Positions 1 to 8,815 are shown, numbered from the stretch's first letter. The stretch: 64,000 nucleotides of DNA from Colwellia sp. PAMC 21821 (GCF_002077175.1 NZ_CP014943.1:1860001-1924000), one strand, 5' to 3'. Numbers and translations: made by a program. The notes: generated from the sequence alone by a model not told the origin.

Positions 1-128
1 TGGCTTGTTTTTGGTAAGTTCTCTTGCTGTTGCTCAGGAGTTTGGTATAAAGGGCCTTTAATGCCGCAGCCTGTTATGGTTACTAAACTAAGCAAACTGA
101 AGAAAATAATTGCAATTTGTTTACGCAT
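1..128 (-). CDS. lptM: LptM/YifL-type small lipoprotein (partial, runs off left edge)
   Basis: The reverse strand from the ATG at 128-126 reads MRKQIAIIFFSLL, then a lipobox ending TITGC with Cys21, then GIKGPLYQTP. A short lipoprotein signal followed by CG-x-KGPLY is the hallmark of LptM (YifL), a small outer-membrane lipoprotein that in Escherichia coli assists maturation of the LptDE lipopolysaccharide translocon. Only 42 residues are inside the window, so the C-terminus is unseen. It stands divergent to cyaY, which matches the usual gammaproteobacterial order lptM-lysA-dapF opposite cyaY. The start is the only ATG before the hydrophobic segment. Confidence 0.85.
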   Translation of the reverse strand, partial: MRKQIAIIFFSLLSLVTITGCGIKGPLYQTPEQQQENLPKTS

Positions 129-238
129 AATTGATTTATTCGATTTTTTTCCCATGATAGACGTTTTATAATCCCTTGACCAATAATTACCAAGCAAAGA
201 TTAAACAATCTTAAAGCGTAGGTAAAAAGGAACAGTTA

Positions 239-559
239 ATGAATGATAGTCAATACAATTTAGCCGCAGAAAATATCTTACTTGCGGTAGAAGAAGCCAT
301 CGAAAATTGCGGTTACGATATCGATTATGAAGGGGTTGGCGGGATGTTAACCCTGACATTTAAAAATGCCAGTAAAATCATTATAAACAAGCAAGCACCT
401 TTACATGAAATTTGGGTAGCAACGAAATTTAACGGCCACCACTTTCATTTCGAAAATGACCAGTGGTTCGATAAACGCGGTAGCGATGAACTATGGCAGT
501 TTTTATCTAGTGCGGTCAGTAAACAAGCAGAAGAAAACATCGTACTTTCTGCGCAATAA
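239..559 (+). CDS. cyaY: Iron-sulfur cluster assembly protein CyaY (bacterial frataxin)
   Basis: A 106-residue protein of frataxin length. It begins with an acidic helix (LAVEEAIENCGYDIDYEG) followed by the beta-sheet core with the motif QAPLHEIWVATKFNGHHF, typical of CyaY. The family binds iron through the acidic ridge and modulates IscS-dependent Fe-S cluster assembly in the cytoplasm. An AAGGA ribosome-binding site lies about eight bases before the ATG. It is divergent from lptM and 21 bp upstream of hemC on the same strand, so cyaY and hemC may be co-transcribed. The 110-bp lptM-cyaY gap must hold both promoters; no clear -35/-10 pair stands out. Confidence 0.93.
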   Translation: MNDSQYNLAAENILLAVEEAIENCGYDIDYEGVGGMLTLTFKNASKIIINKQAPLHEIWVATKFNGHHFHFENDQWFDKRGSDELWQFLSSAVSKQAEENIVLSAQ

Positions 560-580
560 ATATTAATTAAGGTAAATTAC

Positions 581-1513
581 ATGACGCAACAAACCGTACG
601 AATTGCAACACGAAAAAGCGCACTCGCACTGTGGCAGGCAGAATATGTTAAGGCGAAACTTGAGCATTTTCATCCAGGTATACAAGTTGAATTAGTACCG
701 ATGACCACCAAAGGTGACATTATTCTCGATACACCACTCGCAAAAGTCGGTGGCAAAGGCTTGTTTGTAAAAGAGCTTGAAGTGGCCATGTTAGAAAATC
801 GTGCTGATATTGCCGTGCATTCAATGAAAGATGTCCCTGTAGAATTTCCAGAAGGCTTAGGTTTAGAAATTATTTGCCCACGTGAAGACCCGCGTGACGC
901 ATTTGTGTCGAATAACATTGCTAGTTTAGCTGAGTTGCCACAAGGCGCCGTGGTTGGAACTTCAAGTTTACGTCGTCAATGTCAAATAAAAGCATTACGT
1001 CCAGATTTAGATATTCGCGATCTCCGTGGTAACGTAAACACGCGTCTTAAGAAACTTGATAATGGTGAATATGACGCCATTATTTTAGCAGCAGCGGGGT
1101 TAATTCGCTTAGAAATGCCAGAGCGTATTCGTGAATATATTGCCCCAGAAGTTATGTTACCGGCAAATGGCCAAGGCGCTGTTGGCATAGAGTGTCGGGT
1201 TGATGATGCAGTCATTAAAACTTTGTTAGCACCACTTGGCTGTGAAGAAACACGCATTCGTGTTCTGGCTGAGCGGGCAATGAATCGTGCGCTTGAAGGC
1301 GGTTGTCAGGTACCCATTGGTAGTTATGCCGTGCTAGAAAATGAACAGATTTACCTACGCGGATTAGTAGGTGCGGTCGACGGCAGTGTAATATTAACCA
1401 GCGAAGTGCGAGGCAATATGAGTGAAGCCGAGCAATTAGGGGATCAGTTAGCTGAGAACTTATTGGCTAAAGGTGCCGACAAAATACTACGTCAGGTGTA
1501 TGACCAAGCATAA
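581..1513 (+). CDS. hemC: Porphobilinogen deaminase (hydroxymethylbilane synthase)
   Basis: The 310-residue protein has the normal length for HemC. It opens with [19 protein letters not shown], contains [13 protein letters not shown] and the HSMKDVP loop, the arginine-rich [10 protein letters not shown] segment, and [11 protein letters not shown], whose Cys carries the dipyrromethane cofactor. It joins four porphobilinogen units into hydroxymethylbilane in the cytoplasm. In related bacteria hemC is followed directly by hemD, hemX and hemY. Here the ATG of the old hemD overlaps the hemC stop region, but that reading frame is destroyed (see 1500-2325). All HemC motifs look intact, so its product would need a uroporphyrinogen-III synthase from elsewhere. 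Confidence 0.97.
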   Translation: MTQQTVRIATRKSALALWQAEYVKAKLEHFHPGIQVELVPMTTKGDIILDTPLAKVGGKGLFVKELEVAMLENRADIAVHSMKDVPVEFPEGLGLEIICPREDPRDAFVSNNIASLAELPQGAVVGTSSLRRQCQIKALRPDLDIRDLRGNVNTRLKKLDNGEYDAIILAAAGLIRLEMPERIREYIAPEVMLPANGQGAVGIECRVDDAVIKTLLAPLGCEETRIRVLAERAMNRALEGGCQVPIGSYAVLENEQIYLRGLVGAVDGSVILTSEVRGNMSEAEQLGDQLAENLLAKGADKILRQVYDQA

Positions 1514-2325
1514 GCTTCTTTGATGAATATCGCGCCCAGAATATGCTGGGCGAAACGGTACAAAAATGTTTGAAGCAAGGTGGTTATCAAAGCTACTTTC
1601 ATTCATGTTTTGATGTTAAAACAATGCCACCTTGAGCAAACTCATACTCCAAGAAATAAACCAACTCACCCTATTTATAGCGCTTATAAGTGTCAAAGCA
1701 GTAAATTTTCCATAAGCTAATATCTCATGTTCTAAACATTAAATTTATCTGAGTATTAACTGAGTATTAACTGACTAAAAATGCGGCTGAGTAAGAAAAG
1801 AGTGATAGCGTCTTAGTACATAGTTTCACTCTTTTGAAAGTTATTCGCGTGGTTAGAAAAATTATTCATATAATACCAACCTCAGTTATTATCTGAATAT
1901 TTATACGGGTTAAAACGACCCACTACTGCGTTATTGATTTAATCATTATCGCTGCATGGATACAGTTTATTAGATAATGCAGGAGCATATTGTCCTGAAC
2001 AACTCGTGATTAAAATAAATGCCTTGTATTGGGCCATTTTTCCTACGTATAAAAGAGATCACCTAATTAATGAAAATGGTATAAGATTATCAAAGCATGG
2101 CATCAACAGCAGATAAATTGTATCTTAATCACTAGTAACGTTTTATTAGAATTCATAGTAAACTTAATTTAGGTACAAAATAGGCACTGGCAAGCACAAT
2201 ATCTGTGGACGTTGGCAAGTAAGATAAGTGCTCTAAAGCAAAATAATGGGCATCAGTCGAATGATAAATGCCAAAATGCCAGTTCCAAGCAATCATTAAT
2301 GCACTTGTCAGTGAGTAAAGATTAA
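1500..2325 (+). pseudogene. hemD: Degraded uroporphyrinogen-III synthase gene (hemD remnant)
   Basis: This 0.9-kb stretch between hemC and hemX has no intact reading frame but keeps HemD-like pieces in the correct order. Frame at 1500: MTKHKLL, two stops, then ISRPE (family start: LLVTRP). Shifted frame at 1537: QNMLGETVQKCLKQGGYQSY, matching the first helix and strand. Frame ending at 1715: LFIALISVKAVNFP, the position of LLFALSQHAVAF in E. coli HemD. After a MITE, frame at 2089: IKAWHQQQINCILITSNVLL, the position of VTMVVVTSGEML. Frame at 2188: TLASKISALKQNNG and later QNASSKQSLMHL, the C-terminal region. The middle third is not recognisable. The order of pieces and the flanking hemC/hemX leave little doubt. 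The assignment rests on motif reading, not an alignment program. Confidence 0.82.
1873..2082. repeat. MITE-like element inside the hemD remnant
   Basis: About 210 bp bounded by ATACCA at the left and TGGTAT at the right, with imperfect inverted ends. It contains GCATGGATAC followed by AATGCAGGAGCA and ATTGTC, a core shared with the element at 11647-11904 and not expected by chance. It has no coding capacity. It lies between the N- and C-terminal pieces of hemD, so insertion may have started or followed the decay of that gene. Confidence 0.65.
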
Positions 2326-2407
2326 GCAACATCGAGTCATATAAACAACTTACTTTACCTAATAAATTGAGTGTGCGTAGCGCCAACATGTAAGATAGGA
2401 TCAGTTC

Positions 2408-3931
2408 ATGAGCGATAAAAAACAACCCAAGCAATCGAAACCTGATAAAACGTCAGCTGACAGCAGTCATCCTGAAAGTCAGACAGGTTTAACGGCTTCA
2501 ATCGATATGAGTTCATCGCAGGAAGCGTTACCGAACCAACCTGCCTCCGTTGATAGTGCTGAAAAACCTTCAGAAAAGCCTAAAAATAAACCGCTTGATA
2601 ATGCCCCTGACAAAACCAAGCTGACTGCCGATGAAAGCATAAGCCAGAAGCCATCATCGAACAATACTAATGAAAAGAGCGCCTCACCAGTGAAAAACAC
2701 CGCCTCCAACACATCAAAAAAATCGACAACAGTCAGTTCTGAATCGTCACCAGAAAAAAGTGCAGCGAGTAAAAATAAGAAACGTAAAATATCTAAAATA
2801 GCTGTAGTCGCATTAATTATCGCGCTAATAGCTATTCTCGCCAGTGTTGGGCACTATTATTGGAGTGAGCAGCAAAAAGCCCAATATAGCCTGAAACTTA
2901 ATGATATTGTCGAGGATAAGCTTGGTGCCAATCAGCAGGAAATAGCCCAGCAGCTGACACGAAACGCTCAAAATATTACCCAAAATATCACCCAACTGCT
3001 TTCACAAAGTAAACAAGCAAATGCTAGTGAATTAAACGCCTTGCGCAATAAGCTTGAGCAAGGTAATCGCCTTGAACAGCGCAATCAAGATACTATCGCA
3101 CAATTACAGCAAAAAATTGCCAGTTTAGGCCAAAATCAGCCCAGTGACTGGTTATTACAAGAAGCCGAATATCTTATTCGCGTTGCTTCTAGAAGCTTAT
3201 GGTTAGAAAAAGAACCTGGCACCGCTATTAGCTTACTAAAAGATGCAGACTTGCGCATTCAAGAGCTAAATGACCCACAATTTTTAGCTCTTCGTCAAAC
3301 CATTCAGCAAGATATTGCCAAACTACAATTGCTCCCTAAATTAGCAACCGATGATGTTATTTTAAAACTGATGGTACTTGACCAGCAAATCAAACAATTG
3401 CCATTAGCACTCTTTGAGATTCCAGAGATAAACCAAAGTGAAACTACACTTGAATTAACTGATAACGCCACTGACTGGCGTGAGAACTTGGCTAAGACAT
3501 GGCGCAAGTTTACTGATGAGTTTTTCACAGTTACCCGCAGAACAGGTAATATTGAGCCGTTAATGTCGCCACAATTTCAACAAAACTTACGTGAAAATTT
3601 AAGTCTAAAATTACAAACGGCTATTTGGGCGGCAAGTAAATCAAAAGGTAATATTTACCAGCAATCACTTAACGATATGCAGCGTTGGATTGGTGAATAT
3701 TTTGACATGACAAAACTTGAAAATAAAATTTTCCTCGACACTATCGATTCGTTAAAAACAGCCACTATTACCGCTAGCTACCCAAATAAGCTTGCCTCGT
3801 TGCAAGCTATTCGACAATTACTGTCAGACCAAGAAACCTCAATAAGCACTTTAGAGAGCAACAATAACGCTGCATCACCACAAGCATCTAAAGACGAGCC
3901 CGCAAGCGCCGAGCTAAGTGAGGACTTATAA
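2408..3931 (+). CDS. hemX: HemX-family membrane protein of the haem operon
   Basis: 507 residues. Residues 1-125 are a low-complexity Lys/Ser/Pro/Asp/Glu-rich cytoplasmic stretch. One membrane segment follows (IAVVALIIALIAILASVGHYYW). The remainder is periplasmic: a coiled coil rich in Gln/Asn, then the conserved HemX core with SDWLLQEAEYLIRVASRSLW and LKDADLRIQELNDPQFL. HemX is fused to or placed after HemD in many gammaproteobacteria; its exact role is unresolved, and the old label uroporphyrin-III methyltransferase is not supported by any SAM-binding motif here. It overlaps hemY by one base (TAATG), so the two are translationally coupled. Its operon position after the hemD remnant fits the ancestral order. 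Confidence 0.88.
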   Translation: MSDKKQPKQSKPDKTSADSSHPESQTGLTASIDMSSSQEALPNQPASVDSAEKPSEKPKNKPLDNAPDKTKLTADESISQKPSSNNTNEKSASPVKNTASNTSKKSTTVSSESSPEKSAASKNKKRKISKIAVVALIIALIAILASVGHYYWSEQQKAQYSLKLNDIVEDKLGANQQEIAQQLTRNAQNITQNITQLLSQSKQANASELNALRNKLEQGNRLEQRNQDTIAQLQQKIASLGQNQPSDWLLQEAEYLIRVASRSLWLEKEPGTAISLLKDADLRIQELNDPQFLALRQTIQQDIAKLQLLPKLATDDVILKLMVLDQQIKQLPLALFEIPEINQSETTLELTDNATDWRENLAKTWRKFTDEFFTVTRRTGNIEPLMSPQFQQNLRENLSLKLQTAIWAASKSKGNIYQQSLNDMQRWIGEYFDMTKLENKIFLDTIDSLKTATITASYPNKLASLQAIRQLLSDQETSISTLESNNNAASPQASKDEPASAELSEDL

Positions 3932-5118
3932 TGAAACGACTATTATTATTGCTGATTTTATTTCTTGGGGTAATCGTTATAACACCAATGTTAATTGGTG
4001 AAAAAGGCTATATTCTGATCTCAATTGGAGATTCAGCCATTGAGACAACGGTTATTACCGCCATAATCACGCTAGCGCTGTGCTTCTTTGCATTAGCACT
4101 TATCATTAAATTTTTCCGTGGCGGGCTAAGTTTTAGCTTTAAAGCTTGGAACAAAATTGCTTTTGCCAGTCGCCGACGAGCACTTAAAGACTTCAACAAA
4201 GGTATCGCTGCCTATGTTTTAGGTGATTATAAACAAGCAGAGCATTTATTGGCTAAATCTGCTGATGCCTCAAATTTTGAACATATAGCTTATCTTGTTG
4301 CGGCCGATGCTGCACAAAAACAAGCATTAAAACCAAACACAGATCATTATTTAGGCTTGCTTGAACAGACAACTAGCACTTTTAAAGACGCTGGATTAGA
4401 AGCGGTGTTAATTAAAATAAAATTATTGATCGGTCAGCAAAATTACCAACAAGCACGCACTGTGATTGATGAACACCATAAGCATATTGGACATGACGTT
4501 CGACTGCTTAGATTAGAAATAGAGCTAAGTTTAATTGAGCAACGTTTTGATCATGTTATCAAAAAACTTCATGCGGCTCAGAAACAAAAATCGATTAGCG
4601 CACAAACGATCACTTTATGGCAGCAGCAGGCGTTTTACGGCGTTTTTAATCAACAAATTAAACAGCACGATAGTCATCCTTTGCTGGAATATTGGCAGCA
4701 ACTTCCGAAGAAAATTAAACAAACAGAAACGGTCGTACTGGCTTATTGTCAGGTGTTAGCAGAAAACCAAGTTAACGAACCCTTAGCAAAGTTATTATTA
4801 CCGATAATAAAGAAAGGCAATGCGATTAGCTTATTAAAAGCGGTCAGAACATTACCCATTACGCAAGACGATAGTCTTATGGCAGCAGCGCAAAAACATT
4901 TACATAACGAGCCACACAATGCTACTTGGTTGTCTTTGGTAGCTCATTTTGCTACGGCTTCTCAACAATGGCAGCTAGCAGAAAAAGCATTTAATAGTTT
5001 AGTTAATCTTGAAGATAAACAATACGATAAAACTGACTTACTGGTTTTTTCACAAGTACTTGAGCACCAAGGCCATCTAGACAAAGCGAATCAAGTACTT
5101 AGAAAAATTCACGCTTAG
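3931..5118 (+). CDS. hemY: HemY-family tetratricopeptide membrane protein
   Basis: 395 residues. Two N-terminal membrane segments (LLLLLILFLGVIVITPMLIG and a second near residues 38-60), then SRRRALKDFNKGIAAYVLGDYKQAEHLL, the conserved start of the HemY TPR region, and further helical repeats to the end. This proteobacterial HemY is an inner-membrane protein of the haem operon and is unrelated to the protoporphyrinogen oxidase of Bacillus called HemY. The ATG overlaps the hemX stop by one base. It is the last gene of the haem block and converges with arfA. Confidence 0.9.
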   Translation: MKRLLLLLILFLGVIVITPMLIGEKGYILISIGDSAIETTVITAIITLALCFFALALIIKFFRGGLSFSFKAWNKIAFASRRRALKDFNKGIAAYVLGDYKQAEHLLAKSADASNFEHIAYLVAADAAQKQALKPNTDHYLGLLEQTTSTFKDAGLEAVLIKIKLLIGQQNYQQARTVIDEHHKHIGHDVRLLRLEIELSLIEQRFDHVIKKLHAAQKQKSISAQTITLWQQQAFYGVFNQQIKQHDSHPLLEYWQQLPKKIKQTETVVLAYCQVLAENQVNEPLAKLLLPIIKKGNAISLLKAVRTLPITQDDSLMAAAQKHLHNEPHNATWLSLVAHFATASQQWQLAEKAFNSLVNLEDKQYDKTDLLVFSQVLEHQGHLDKANQVLRKIHA

Positions 5119-5143
5119 CGCTGAAGTTAATAAAGCTAAAAGC

Positions 5144-5193
5144 CCTATTTAATAATGGTTATATCCTAATGGATTAAACCGCCATTAAATAGG
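5144..5193. terminator. Inverted repeat between convergent hemY and arfA
   Basis: The left arm, 5144-5158 (CCTATTTAATAATGG), pairs with CCATTAAATAGG at 5182-5193, apart from an internal extra TAA-like insert. The loop is about 23 bases. It sits between the hemY stop (5118) and the last codons of arfA, so it could end transcripts in both directions, although there is no strong T-tract. The right arm overlaps the arfA coding end. Confidence 0.4.
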
Positions 5194-5377
5194 ACTCTTG
5201 TCCTTTATGCTTTTGAGTTCTTTGATAAGCACCCTTACCTTTTTTAGCGATAATTATTTGCTGCTTAAACAACGTTGACGTTACCACTGCCGCTAAGAAA
5301 TTATCTTTAATTACGCCTCGACCCAATTCACAAGCACCTTGATTTTTATGGTGTTTTTTAACTTTATTCTTAGTCAT
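5174..5377 (-). CDS. arfA: Alternative ribosome-rescue factor A (ArfA)
   Basis: 67 residues containing GRGVIKDNFLAAVVTSTLF and KKGKGAYQRTQKHKG. These are the G-x-IKDN and KKGKGxY-R-KH signatures of ArfA (YhdL), which binds stalled non-stop ribosomes and recruits RF2 when tmRNA fails. An AGGTAGGA ribosome-binding site precedes the ATG. ArfA is normally controlled by making its own mRNA non-stop: a hairpin inside the reading frame causes termination or RNase III cleavage before the stop codon, and the truncated peptide is tagged by tmRNA. A hairpin at 5191-5204 lies five codons before the stop here, consistent with that circuit. It converges with hemY. Basic composition fits ribosome binding. 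Confidence 0.88.
   Translation of the reverse strand: MTKNKVKKHHKNQGACELGRGVIKDNFLAAVVTSTLFKQQIIIAKKGKGAYQRTQKHKGQESYLMAV
5191..5204 (-). promoter_or_regulatory. Hairpin inside the 3' end of arfA (possible non-stop switch)
   Basis: On the coding strand AGGAC-AAGA-GTCCT forms a five-base-pair stem with a four-base loop over the codons for KGQES, just upstream of the arfA stop. E. coli arfA has a functionally similar intragenic hairpin that removes the stop codon from the mRNA. The stem here is short, so the function is inferred. Confidence 0.4.
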
Positions 5378-5538
5378 ATTATCCTACCTTTTATTTCGTT
5401 CGTTAAGTTAAATTGCTACAAAACTATTGCTTCGTAGCGAAAACGCGCAGAGTATATACTAATCAAAAAAATATGCACAAATATTAAATATAATTAACAA
5501 TTTCTTTTTGGAACCGTCAGTATTTAAAGTAAAAATCT

Positions 5539-6219
5539 ATGACAAAAAGCAATAAAACAATAAAAATTAAAGCAATTGCCCGCCATCATGGTTTATTCAT
5601 TACTTTAACCGGCTTTATAGCTTTGTTCATTGTAGCTTGGCTGTGCAGTTATTACTGGCAACAGGCCCGTTTCCCTTTACTCTTTATGGTGCTCACTTGC
5701 GTAGTGACTATTTTTATCGGTTTACTAAAATTAGCTGAACCGGCTTACAGCTTAATAGTGACACCTGAAGCATTAACTTTTCATCATCGTCACGGCCAAT
5801 GGCAATTTAACTGGCGGCAAATTCGCAATATTCATAGCGTGACAAATACAGTCGGTATAACGCGTGAAGAACTGAATTACGTCGGTATCAAACTAACTTC
5901 AATAGAAGCGATAGCGAACAGCATATCATTACGCTTAGCAAACCGAATGATACACGAGCAAAAACCCCTTATTCAATACTGCATTAAGCAGCAATTAATC
6001 ACCTTTGAAGAAGGTATTTTAAATTTTGAACCTTACGTTTTAAAAGATGGTACAGTCATAAAAGGGCCATTGGCCGCTTTTCTGCATCATAGTGAGATAT
6101 TGCACCAAGCACTTGGCGGTCATCTATTTATCTCCGCGAGTAACTTAAATGGTTCAATTGATGACTTTGTATTTTTGGCAAATACTTATTTAGCTAGTGC
6201 AAAAGAAGCCTATTATTAA
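5539..6219 (+). CDS. DUF2982 membrane protein
   Basis: 226 residues. Two membrane segments occur near the N-terminus (LFITLTGFIALFIVAWLCSYYW and FPLLFMVLTCVVTIFIGLL). A soluble part follows, with the pattern LIVTPEALTFHHRHGQWQFNW and RQIRNIHSV, resembling a PH-like fold, and a C-terminal block FISASNLNGSIDDFVFLANTYL. I place it in DUF2982, an uncharacterised inner-membrane family of Alteromonadales and Vibrionales. The ATG is preceded by a weak purine stretch (AAAGTAAAAATCT). No operon partner is near, since arfA is divergent and the next gene is convergent. The function is unknown. Confidence 0.7.
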   Translation: MTKSNKTIKIKAIARHHGLFITLTGFIALFIVAWLCSYYWQQARFPLLFMVLTCVVTIFIGLLKLAEPAYSLIVTPEALTFHHRHGQWQFNWRQIRNIHSVTNTVGITREELNYVGIKLTSIEAIANSISLRLANRMIHEQKPLIQYCIKQQLITFEEGILNFEPYVLKDGTVIKGPLAAFLHHSEILHQALGGHLFISASNLNGSIDDFVFLANTYLASAKEAYY

Positions 6220-6270
6220 CTTTTAGCTTGGATTTAGAGCGAATAAAATTACATTCCAAAATGGTCACTA

Positions 6271-6390
6271 ATACCACATTCGAGACATTGAATTGATAGT
6301 AAATATGCGTCTAAAAAGGACAGCTATCTACCAAACAGTAGGCTAAATTAAAGAGTGCGAACATGCTTGCTTGGTGAGCTTTACTGGTAT
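6271..6390. repeat. Possible relic of the ATACCA/TGGTAT repeat family
   Basis: The only structure seen in the 288-bp gap between two convergent genes is an ATACCA at 6271 and a TGGTAT ending at 6390. The inner ends are not clearly complementary and the core does not match the other copies, so this may be chance. Confidence 0.2.
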
Positions 6391-6507
6391 TTTAGCGCTT
6401 TCTTGTTTGACCGATTCAGATAAAATTTAAAGCTATAGTAAAGTGCAGCGCTCATTTTCAAAAGGCCGCACTTATGCTTAACTTAATCTTGTTTTACTTC
6501 TTTGTTA

Positions 6508-8571
6508 TCAATGTTTTTTTTTCGCCGGGTCGTATTTAGCGAACCAGCCCATAATATTATCGGTTTTAGCGATCAAACGGCTAGGACGTGAGGCGATATA
6601 ATGTGGGGCATTTGGCACTCGAATAAGTGCCGTATCCACACCTAACATTTTAAGCGCAGTATAGAATTGTTCAGCTTCCCATGCCGGAGTTCTATAATCT
6701 TCTTCTCCCACCATCAGCAACGTTGGGGTTTGTACTTTATCCACATAACGAATGGGCGAAAATTTTAAGAAGGCTTCAGGGTTAGACCAAGGGTCTTCAC
6801 GTATCCAGTGCCGTCTTACATAAGGTGCTATATCGCCAGCTAATGCCATTGTCATCCAGTTTATCACTGGCTTTATAGAGGCCGCAGCAGCGAAACGTTT
6901 AGTTTTGGTAACTATCCAAGCAGTTAAAATTCCTCCGCCAGAGCCTCCTGTAACAAATAAGCGTTTATCGTCTACATATTTACGTGCAATCATTTCATCT
7001 ACCACACTCATTAAATCGTGATAGTCATTACCTGGATAAGCACGGTCGATTTCAAGTGCAAAGTCTTCACCATAACCTGTTGAACCTCGTGGGTTAGACC
7101 AAACCGTTACATAACCTTCAGCCGCGTAACGCTGCATCTCACTTGCAAAGTAAGGGCCGTACATGGTGTATGGGCCTCCATGTATCTCAAGTATCATAGG
7201 AAAACTACCATCAGCTTTAAAATTAGGAGGGAAAGCCACCCAAGCTTCAATTTCTTTACCATCATGACTAGATTTTACTTTGATCTCTTCAACTTTTGCC
7301 ATTTCAAGATAAGGCAGCAAATCATCGTTCAATTTGGTTAATATTCGCTGTTTTTTACCTTTATAATCGCTCAGCCCAACTTCAGCTGGTCGATCAGAAA
7401 AACCTGCCATATAGGCAATTTTTGCTTTTGAATGACGACTTATAGAGAAACTGCCATTCGCATAAGGTCTACCAATGGAGCCACCACCTATTCCTGTAAG
7501 AATTTTTGACACTCGACCTTTTAAATTAACACGATACAAACTAATAAGCCCATAATCTTCAGACGAAAATATGAGTGATTTACTATTAGATTCCCATTTA
7601 ACTTGACCTATGCTGCCTTTAAAATTAGTGGCTAACTCTCGTTGATTAGTTCCATCAGCATTCATTATGTACAGGTCGTTTTGTTGATAGGACAATACCT
7701 TGTCATCATAACCAATGTAGGCGATATTTTTACCATTCGGTGAAACCGTCGCACCGCTATCTGGGCCATCACGGCTAGTTAACGCCGTAATCGATAAGTC
7801 ACTCAATTGGATGGCATATATCTCGCTTTCAATGAAATCCATATCGCGATCAGCTGAGGTATTGCCTGTGACTAAAACCGTATCATTATCTAACCAAGTC
7901 GATGTGTTCATATCCGCATCGCCATGGGTTAACTGACGAGGAGATCCGCCCTCAACAGGTAGAGTAAACACTTGGTTAGTACCTTCAGGTAAATAACCTG
8001 CACCATCAAATCGAAAGGTGAGATCGTCAAATACTTTAACTGCATCATTCCACTTTGCACCTTCGGGTTTGGTAACCGGCGTTGAAAAACTAGGTTTTTT
8101 ACCTTCTATAAACATATTAAAAGCAATGTGCTTACCATCAGGTGACCAAGTGGCGCGTGAAGGAGCACTGATAAATTGGGCTAAGCCAATACTTCGGTCT
8201 GATTTAAAATAATATAGCCTTAATTCAGGCTTACCTTGTGGAGCAGTAACGAAAAGTAAGCTTTTTCCATCCGGGGACCATCGAGGTGAATGAGAGGGAG
8301 CTTCTCCATCAACGAGTGGAAGGTGCATTCCATCATCAATATTAATCAGCCATATTTGGCCTTTGTCTTTGTCTTTCATTCGATCCATAGAATGACGGAC
8401 ATAGGTAATTATTTTACCATCGGGTGAAATCTGAGGATCCGTTGCATATTCCATATCAAACACCCGCATTGCGCTAAAGCGTTTAGATTTAGTGTCGTTT
8501 TCGGTAGCGAAGCTATTCGTTATTACCAGCAGTGAGGATAAAACAATTAATACTATATGACTGTATCGCAT
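6508..8571 (-). CDS. Secreted S9-family peptidase (prolyl-oligopeptidase type)
   Basis: 687 residues with a signal peptide (hydrophobic core HIVLIVLSSLLVITNSFA). Residues about 30-400 form a WD40-like/TolB beta-propeller with repeated SPDGK motifs. The alpha/beta-hydrolase domain follows: ILEIHGGPYTMYGPYFASEMQ, SNPRGSTGYGEDFA, the nucleophile elbow VTGGSGGGILTAW (Ser), GEEDYRTPAWEAEQ (Asp) and NAPHYIASRPS (His). This is the S9C acylaminoacyl-peptidase/dipeptidyl-peptidase architecture, which releases short peptides or acylated residues. The signal peptide places it in the periplasm or outside the cell. The ATG at 8571 gives a proper signal sequence. It is monocistronic and convergent with the DUF2982 gene. 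The exact substrate cannot be read from sequence. Confidence 0.92.
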   Translation of the reverse strand: MRYSHIVLIVLSSLLVITNSFATENDTKSKRFSAMRVFDMEYATDPQISPDGKIITYVRHSMDRMKDKDKGQIWLINIDDGMHLPLVDGEAPSHSPRWSPDGKSLLFVTAPQGKPELRLYYFKSDRSIGLAQFISAPSRATWSPDGKHIAFNMFIEGKKPSFSTPVTKPEGAKWNDAVKVFDDLTFRFDGAGYLPEGTNQVFTLPVEGGSPRQLTHGDADMNTSTWLDNDTVLVTGNTSADRDMDFIESEIYAIQLSDLSITALTSRDGPDSGATVSPNGKNIAYIGYDDKVLSYQQNDLYIMNADGTNQRELATNFKGSIGQVKWESNSKSLIFSSEDYGLISLYRVNLKGRVSKILTGIGGGSIGRPYANGSFSISRHSKAKIAYMAGFSDRPAEVGLSDYKGKKQRILTKLNDDLLPYLEMAKVEEIKVKSSHDGKEIEAWVAFPPNFKADGSFPMILEIHGGPYTMYGPYFASEMQRYAAEGYVTVWSNPRGSTGYGEDFALEIDRAYPGNDYHDLMSVVDEMIARKYVDDKRLFVTGGSGGGILTAWIVTKTKRFAAAASIKPVINWMTMALAGDIAPYVRRHWIREDPWSNPEAFLKFSPIRYVDKVQTPTLLMVGEEDYRTPAWEAEQFYTALKMLGVDTALIRVPNAPHYIASRPSRLIAKTDNIMGWFAKYDPAKKKH

Positions 8572-8677
8572 TTTGAATGTCCTAGTTGTTATATGGATGC
8601 GTAATGCATACCTATAACTATAATATCTAAGAATAGATTTGTAGCTAGTAAAATATCAAATGGGGTCTATGTAATAA

Positions 8678-8815
8678 ACTCACATCGCCCATGATAGTGG
8701 CTATGACTATAATGCTAAAATTAGGGTTCGCTTACATAAAGGTCGTGAATATATCGTTCGAACACGGTTATATTTTACTGAGTATCAAGGTTCTGGTTCT
8801 ATTATGATTTATTAA
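8678..8815 (+). pseudogene. Short coding remnant, C-terminal piece of an unidentified protein
   Basis: Frame 8678-8815 reads THIAHDSGYDYNAKIRVRL, then HKGREYIVRTRLYFTEYQG and GSGSIMIY before a stop. In-frame stops lie immediately upstream. The strand-turn pattern (DSG..NAKI..L..GREYIVR...Y) resembles the end of a beta-sandwich accessory domain of secreted peptidases. No start codon or ribosome-binding site belongs to it, so it looks like the tail of a lost gene. The rest of the 736-bp gap from 8572 to 9307 holds the MITE at 8938-9203 and nothing else recognised. Confidence 0.35.

Noticed and set aside
2153..2434. 93-residue minus-strand ORF between hemC and hemX
   Set aside because: It is antisense to the C-terminal pieces of the hemD remnant and the hemX start; no ribosome-binding site and no recognisable family.
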